A stretch of 64,000 nt of DNA from Shinella sp. H4-D48 (GTDB lineage: Bacteria; Pseudomonadota; Alphaproteobacteria; Rhizobiales; Rhizobiaceae). Of this stretch, positions 59,425-64,000 are shown one piece after another. The translations under genes and the position numbers were made by a program. The stretch is taken from contig NZ_CP093337.1 in assembly GCF_022637395.1 (NCBI RefSeq), forward strand, positions 1,658,001-1,722,000, in the 5' to 3' direction. The stretch's first letter is position 1; every line of letters starts with the position of its first letter. Below the pieces are notes generated by a model. It made no database searches. It was not told the origin of the DNA and was given only the letters and a program-made list of their open reading frames with translations.

Positions 59425-61707
59425 ATGCGGCAGATGACGGAAGACGTTGACGTGCTTTCGCAGGGCGAGACCGGAACGGTCATCGCGGATCGCCGGGCTT
59501 CGTTCGCGCTGCCGGGGCTTCTGCTTGCAGGCGGCGCACTCGTTGCCGCCACGATCTCGCTCTTCATTCTGCTCGGCCTGACGCCGATCCGGCCGGAACC
59601 AAACGTCGTCATCGCCTCGGCGGCGATCAATGCCATCTTCATCGTCGGCCTGATGTTCCTGATCGGCCGGGAAATCGCCCGCCTGTTGCGCGCACGCCGG
59701 CGTGGCCGCGCGGCGGCGCGCCTGCATGTGCGCATCGTCGCGCTGTTCTCCATCGTGGCGATCACGCCGGCTGTGCTGGTCGCGATCTTCGCCTCGATCA
59801 CGCTGGATGTCGGCCTCGACCGCTGGTTCTCCATCCGCACGCAGTCGATCGTCAGTTCCTCGCTCAATGTGGCGCAGGCGTATATGCTGGAAAATGCCAG
59901 CTATCTGCAGGGCCAGACCGTCTCGATGGCGAACGACCTCGACCGCAATCGCCAGCTCTACAGCCTAGACCGCTCCGGCTTCATCGAACTCATGACGCGG
60001 CAGGCGCGGGGGCGCGGCATGCTGGGCGCCTTTCTGCTCAGGGCCGATGGCTCCCCGATCCTGCAGGCCAATATCCAGGTGGAGGGCGAGCTTCCGCCGG
60101 TTCCCTCAGATGCGCTGCGCGCGTCTGCCGCCGGCCAGCCGACGCTGATCCCGCCGGGCATGACCAATCTGGTCGGCGCGATCATCAAGCTGGAAAACAT
60201 CTCGGATGCGTTTCTCTATACGATCCGCACCGTCGACCCCGAGGTGATGCGCTCCATGCGGCTGATGGAGGAGAACACCGCGGAGTACCGCGCACTGGAA
60301 TCCGGCCGCACACCGCTTCAGGTCGCCTTCGGGCTGCTCTATCTCGGCTTCGCGCTGATCGTGCTGCTCGCCGCGATCTGGACCGCCATCGCGATTGCCG
60401 ACCGTATCGTTCGACCCATCCGCCAGCTTATCGGCGCGGCCGACAGCGTTGCCTCGGGCAATCTCGACGTGTCCGTTCCGGTCCGCACGGCCGACGGCGA
60501 CGTCGGTAATCTCTCGCGCACCTTCAACAAGATGATTTCGGAAATCCGCATCCAGCAGGAGCAGATTCTCGATGCGAAGGACGAGGTCGACGACCGCCGC
60601 CGCTTCATCGAGGCCGTGCTGTCGGGCGTGACGGCGGCGGTCATCGGCGTGGAGGGCGACGGCCGGGTGACCATCGTCAACACGTCGGCCGAAATCCTGC
60701 TCGGACGGGACGCGGCCGACCTCATCGGCAAGCCGCTGTCGGAGGTGGCGCCGGAAATCGCGGCGGTGCTGGCCGAGGGCGCCACGCGCTATCGCAACGA
60801 CCACCGGCGGCAGATCAACATCATGCATGGCGGCAAGGAGCGGACGCTGAACGTTCAAGTGACGCGCGAGGAAACCAAGGACGCGCAGGACTCGCACGTC
60901 GTCACCATCGACGACATCACCGATCTCGTCATCGCTCAGCGCTCGACTGCCTGGGCGGATGTGGCGCGCCGCATCGCGCACGAAATCAAGAACCCGCTGA
61001 CGCCGATCCAGCTTTCGGCCGAGCGCATCCGCCGCCGTTACGGCAAGCAGATCGACCAGGAAGACCGCGCGGTGTTCGATCAGTGTACGGATACCATCGT
61101 GCGGCAGGTCGAGGATATCGGGCGCATGGTGGACGAATTCTCGTCCTTTGCGCGCATGCCCAAGCCGACCAAGGAGCGCTCGGACCTGCGCACCATCCTC
61201 AAGGACGCCGTATTCCTGCGCGAGATGGGTAACAACCATGTCTCTTTCGAGAAGGATTTTGGCGAGGTGCCGCTCACGGGGCTCTTCGATCAGCGCATGC
61301 TCGGACAGGCCTTCGGCAACCTCATCAAGAACGCCGTCGAGGCCATCGAGGCCGTGCCGCCGGATGCCGGACGTGCGCAGCCGAAGGTGTTCGTTCGTGC
61401 GATCGCAGACGATCCGGGCCGGCGTTTCGTCGTCGACGTGATCGATAACGGCAAGGGCCTGCCGACCGAAAACCGGCATCGGATTCTCGAGCCCTATATG
61501 ACGATGCGCGAGAAGGGCACGGGCCTGGGCCTCGCCATCGTGAAGAAGATCATCGAAGACCATGGGGGGCAGCTGGAATTGCACGATGCCCCCTCGGATT
61601 TCGATCAAGGCCATGGGGCGATGATCCGCGTGATCCTGCCCTACGAGGAAACGGTGGCCATCGATGCGGACAAGAATAAGAGCAAGGAAGTAAGCCATGG
61701 CGTCTGA
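59425..61707 (+). CDS. ntrY: Membrane sensor histidine kinase NtrY
   Basis: NtrY pairs with NtrX and acts in nitrogen and redox response. The 760-residue protein has two N-terminal helices (about 30-55 and 65-85), a third at about 105-125, a periplasmic sensor part (about 130-300), a fourth helix near 305-330, then HAMP (RIVRPIRQLIGAADSVASGN), PAS (about 395-500), and the kinase core with [20 protein letters not shown] (His), GQAFGNLIKNAVEAIEAV and EKGTGLGLAIVKKI. The ATG at 59425 has GGGGAAG upstream. It overlaps ntrX by 11 bp. Confidence 0.96.
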   Translation: MRQMTEDVDVLSQGETGTVIADRRASFALPGLLLAGGALVAATISLFILLGLTPIRPEPNVVIASAAINAIFIVGLMFLIGREIARLLRARRRGRAAARLHVRIVALFSIVAITPAVLVAIFASITLDVGLDRWFSIRTQSIVSSSLNVAQAYMLENASYLQGQTVSMANDLDRNRQLYSLDRSGFIELMTRQARGRGMLGAFLLRADGSPILQANIQVEGELPPVPSDALRASAAGQPTLIPPGMTNLVGAIIKLENISDAFLYTIRTVDPEVMRSMRLMEENTAEYRALESGRTPLQVAFGLLYLGFALIVLLAAIWTAIAIADRIVRPIRQLIGAADSVASGNLDVSVPVRTADGDVGNLSRTFNKMISEIRIQQEQILDAKDEVDDRRRFIEAVLSGVTAAVIGVEGDGRVTIVNTSAEILLGRDAADLIGKPLSEVAPEIAAVLAEGATRYRNDHRRQINIMHGGKERTLNVQVTREETKDAQDSHVVTIDDITDLVIAQRSTAWADVARRIAHEIKNPLTPIQLSAERIRRRYGKQIDQEDRAVFDQCTDTIVRQVEDIGRMVDEFSSFARMPKPTKERSDLRTILKDAVFLREMGNNHVSFEKDFGEVPLTGLFDQRMLGQAFGNLIKNAVEAIEAVPPDAGRAQPKVFVRAIADDPGRRFVVDVIDNGKGLPTENRHRILEPYMTMREKGTGLGLAIVKKIIEDHGGQLELHDAPSDFDQGHGAMIRVILPYEETVAIDADKNKSKEVSHGV

Positions 61708-63061
61708 TATTCTCGTAGTGGACGATGAAGAGGACATCCGCGAAATCGTTTCCGGCATCCTTTCGGACGAGGGGCACGAGACACGCACCGCCTTCGACAG
61801 CGACAGCGCGCTTGCCGCCATCAGCGACCGCGTGCCGCGCCTCGTCTTCCTCGACATCTGGATGCAGGGCAGCAAGCTCGACGGTCTTGCGCTTCTCGAC
61901 GAGATCAAGAGCCGCCACCCCGACCTGCCGGTCGTGATGATTTCCGGCCACGGCAATATCGAGACCGCCGTCTCCGCCATCAGGCGCGGCGCTTATGATT
62001 TCATCGAAAAGCCGTTCAAGGCGGACCGGCTGATCCTGATCGCGGAGCGCGCGCTCGAAAATTCCAAGCTGCGCCGCGAGGTGACGGAGCTGAAGAAGCG
62101 GTCGGGTGACCCCGTCGAGTTGATCGGCACGTCTGTCGCCGTCTCGCAGCTGCGCCAGAACATCGAGAAGGTTTCGCCGACCAACAGCCGCATCATGATC
62201 CTTGGCCCCTCCGGTTCCGGCAAGGAACTGGTGGCGCGCATGATCCACCGCAAGTCGAGCCGCGCAAACGGGCCCTTCGTCGTACTGAATGCAGCGGCGA
62301 TCACGCCGGAGCGCATGGAGATCGCGCTGTTCGGGACCGAGGGAACGCCCGGCCAACCGCGACGGACCGGTGTGCTCGAAGAGGCGCATGGCGGTATCCT
62401 TTATCTCGACGAGATTGGCGAAATGCCGCGCGAGACGCAGAACAAGATCCTGCGCGTGCTTGTCGATCAGCAATTCGAGCGCGTCGGCGGCTCCAAGCGG
62501 GTCAAGGTGGATGTGCGCATCATCTCATCCACCGCTTACAATCTCGAAAGTCTGATCGCCGAAGGTGGTTTCCGCGAGGACCTCTACCACCGGCTTGCCG
62601 TGGTGCCGCTGCGCGTGCCGCCGCTTGCCGAGCGGCGCGAGGATATTCCCTTCCTCGTCGACATGTTCATGCGCCAGGTCAGCGAGCAGGCCGGTATCCG
62701 CGCGCGCAAGATCGGTGACGATGCGCTGGCGGTGCTCCAGGCGCATGACTGGCCGGGCAACATCCGCCAGCTGCGTAACAATATCGAGCGTCTGATGATT
62801 CTCGCCCGCAGCGACGGCCCGGATACCCCGATTTCGGCCGACATGCTGCCAACCGAAGTGGGCGACATGCTGCCGAAGATTTCCACGCAGGGCGACCAGC
62901 ACATCATGACGCTGCCGCTACGCGAGGCCCGCGAAATGTTCGAGCGCGATTACCTAATCGCCCAGATCAACCGCTTCGGCGGCAACATCTCCCGCACGGC
63001 TGAATTCGTCGGCATGGAGCGCTCGGCGCTCCATCGCAAACTGAAATCGCTTGGCGTATAA
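61697..63061 (+). CDS. ntrX: Response regulator NtrX
   Basis: This 454-residue regulator has a receiver domain with Asp in RLVFLDIWMQGSKLDGLA, an AAA+ domain with ILGPSGSGKELVARMIHRK (Walker A) and GILYLDEIGEMPRETQNKI (Walker B), and a C-terminal Fis-type helix-turn-helix (AQINRFGGNISRTAEFVGME). The place of the GAFTGA loop reads LFGTEGTPGQPRRTGVL, so it is missing and sigma-54 activation is unlikely. It overlaps ntrY. Confidence 0.97.
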   Translation: MASDILVVDDEEDIREIVSGILSDEGHETRTAFDSDSALAAISDRVPRLVFLDIWMQGSKLDGLALLDEIKSRHPDLPVVMISGHGNIETAVSAIRRGAYDFIEKPFKADRLILIAERALENSKLRREVTELKKRSGDPVELIGTSVAVSQLRQNIEKVSPTNSRIMILGPSGSGKELVARMIHRKSSRANGPFVVLNAAAITPERMEIALFGTEGTPGQPRRTGVLEEAHGGILYLDEIGEMPRETQNKILRVLVDQQFERVGGSKRVKVDVRIISSTAYNLESLIAEGGFREDLYHRLAVVPLRVPPLAERREDIPFLVDMFMRQVSEQAGIRARKIGDDALAVLQAHDWPGNIRQLRNNIERLMILARSDGPDTPISADMLPTEVGDMLPKISTQGDQHIMTLPLREAREMFERDYLIAQINRFGGNISRTAEFVGMERSALHRKLKSLGV

Positions 63062-63090
63062 GGCCTTAAGGCGATTCTGGGGTTCAGGGC

Positions 63091-64000
63091 ATGAAGGTCA
63101 TCATCTGCGGCGCCGGACGCGTCGGCTACGGTATCGCGGAACGCCTCTCGCAGGAGGGCAACGATGTCTCGGTCATTGACAACAAGGCCTCGCTGATCTC
63201 CGCCATCACCGAGACGCTCGATGTCAGCGGTGTCGTGGGACACGGCGCGCATCCGGAGGTGCTGGCCAAGGCCGGCGCCGACCAGGCCGACATGATCATC
63301 GCCGTCACGCTGTACGACGAGATCAACATGGTCGCCTGCCAGGTGGCGCATTCTCTGTTTAACGTGCCGACCAAGATCGCCCGCATCCGCTCTCAGAGCT
63401 ATCTTGCGCCGGAATATTCCGACCTCTTCTCGCGCGAGAACATGCCCATCGACGTGACCATCTCGCCGGAGGTGGAGGTGGGCAAGATGGTGCTGCGGCG
63501 CATCTCGTTTCCCGGTGCGACCGATGTCGTGCGCTTCGCCGACGACCGAATCGTCATGGTCGCCATCGAGTGCATGGAGGACTGCCCCGTCGTCGAGACG
63601 CCGCTGAAGCAGCTGAGCGAGCTGTTTCCCGACCTGAGCGCCACGGTGACGGGCATTGTCTCCAATGGAAAGCTGGTCGTGCCGAACTCGTCCGATCAGC
63701 TGCATTCGGGCGATCTTGCCTATGTCGTGTGCGACAAGGGGCATGTGCGGCGCACGCTCGCCCTGTTCGGCCACGAGGAGCAGGAGGCGGCGCGCATCGT
63801 CATCGCCGGCGGGGGCAATATCGGCTATTTCGTCGCCCGCGCCATCGAGGACTATCAGCCTAAGACCCGGCTGAAGATCATCGAAAGCGACCGCGAGCGG
63901 GCCGTGGCCGTGGCCGACAAGCTGCGCAGCGCGGTCGTCCTGCATGGCTCGGCGCTTGACCAGAAGATGCTGCTCCAGGCCGATATTCAGGACGCAGACC
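63091..64000 (+). CDS. trkA: Trk potassium uptake regulatory protein TrkA (partial)
   Basis: TrkA is the NAD(H)-binding cytosolic subunit that gates the Trk potassium channel. The frame runs off the right edge after 303 codons. It has the first RCK Rossmann motif VIICGAGRVGYGIAERLSQE, a TrkA-C part (about 140-220), and the second Rossmann motif VIAGGGNIGYFVARAIEDY near residue 232, as expected for the duplicated form of about 458 residues. It follows ntrX by 29 bp. Confidence 0.96.
   Translation, partial: MKVIICGAGRVGYGIAERLSQEGNDVSVIDNKASLISAITETLDVSGVVGHGAHPEVLAKAGADQADMIIAVTLYDEINMVACQVAHSLFNVPTKIARIRSQSYLAPEYSDLFSRENMPIDVTISPEVEVGKMVLRRISFPGATDVVRFADDRIVMVAIECMEDCPVVETPLKQLSELFPDLSATVTGIVSNGKLVVPNSSDQLHSGDLAYVVCDKGHVRRTLALFGHEEQEAARIVIAGGGNIGYFVARAIEDYQPKTRLKIIESDRERAVAVADKLRSAVVLHGSALDQKMLLQADIQDAD

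Noticed and set aside
60106-61980. 624-codon frame antisense to ntrY and ntrX
   Set aside because: Both plus-strand genes have full motif sets; the frame is a shadow.

Overview
This window is a gene-dense, GC-rich stretch of an alphaproteobacterial chromosome, almost certainly from the Rhizobiaceae (Sinorhizobium/Ensifer, Shinella or Rhizobium type). The evidence is the gene order kdsA-eno-ftsB-pdhA-pdhB-pdhC-(SGNH esterase)-(YdcH)-lpdA-lipA, followed by coq10-like, pncC, ispDF, dusB, ntrB-ntrC-ntrY-ntrX-trkA, together with lineage-typical families (BTLCP, DUF1489, DUF2336, lipoyl-bearing PdhB, GT21 glucosyltransferase). The genus cannot be fixed from sequence alone. Both ends cut through genes: a DUF1624 membrane acyltransferase on the left and trkA on the right.

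Region by region. 1-6.5 kb: membrane proteins, L-serine dehydratase sdaA, a secreted alpha/beta hydrolase facing an AraC regulator, and a small unknown gene preceded by direct repeats. 6.6-12 kb: envelope and periplasmic genes (D,D-carboxypeptidase with SPOR domain, BTLCP peptidase), PilZ and PAS signalling proteins, and a candidate small RNA in a divergent gap. 12-18.5 kb: rhomboid protease, CBS protein, patatin, hisI, folE behind a candidate folate riboswitch, a NifU-like scaffold, yidD and an RsuA-family pseudouridine synthase. 18.5-20 kb: prmB, overlapped antisense by a Cys/Arg-rich unknown whose ends carry tandem repeats. 20.2-22.4 kb: the only clear accessory island, an AT-rich two-gene cassette of an SMC/OLD-like AAA ATPase and a PIN-like nuclease. 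22.6-32.4 kb: thrS, an acyltransferase, secreted and oxidoreductase genes, DUF2336 and parE. 32.6-36.8 kb: hydrolase, tpiA, secG, pyrG. 36.8-42.4 kb: an MFS pump with a divergent TetR regulator and three operators, a ceramide-type glucosyltransferase, a FAD oxidoreductase and a VOC protein. 42.4-52.7 kb: kdsA, eno, ftsB, and the complete pyruvate dehydrogenase set with lpdA and lipA. 52.7-64 kb: a small P-loop kinase, coq10-like, pncC, ispDF, dusB and the nitrogen two-component block leading into trkA.

How the genes work together. tpiA, eno, pdhABC, lpdA and lipA carry carbon from triose phosphate to acetyl-CoA, with lipA making the lipoyl groups that both PdhB and PdhC need. Similar inverted repeats lie upstream of eno and pdhA. 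dusB-ntrB-ntrC overlap as an operon, and ntrY-ntrX overlap as the next pair, forming the nitrogen sensing block.

The best candidate for a new system is the ATPase-PIN cassette at 20.7-22.4 kb. Other points worth following are the folE leader, the sRNA candidate at about 11.85-11.96 kb, the sharply bounded 89-bp homogenised block shared by pdhB and pdhC, the triple operator at 38.1 kb, and the 18-bp tandem repeat spanning the prmB stop codon.
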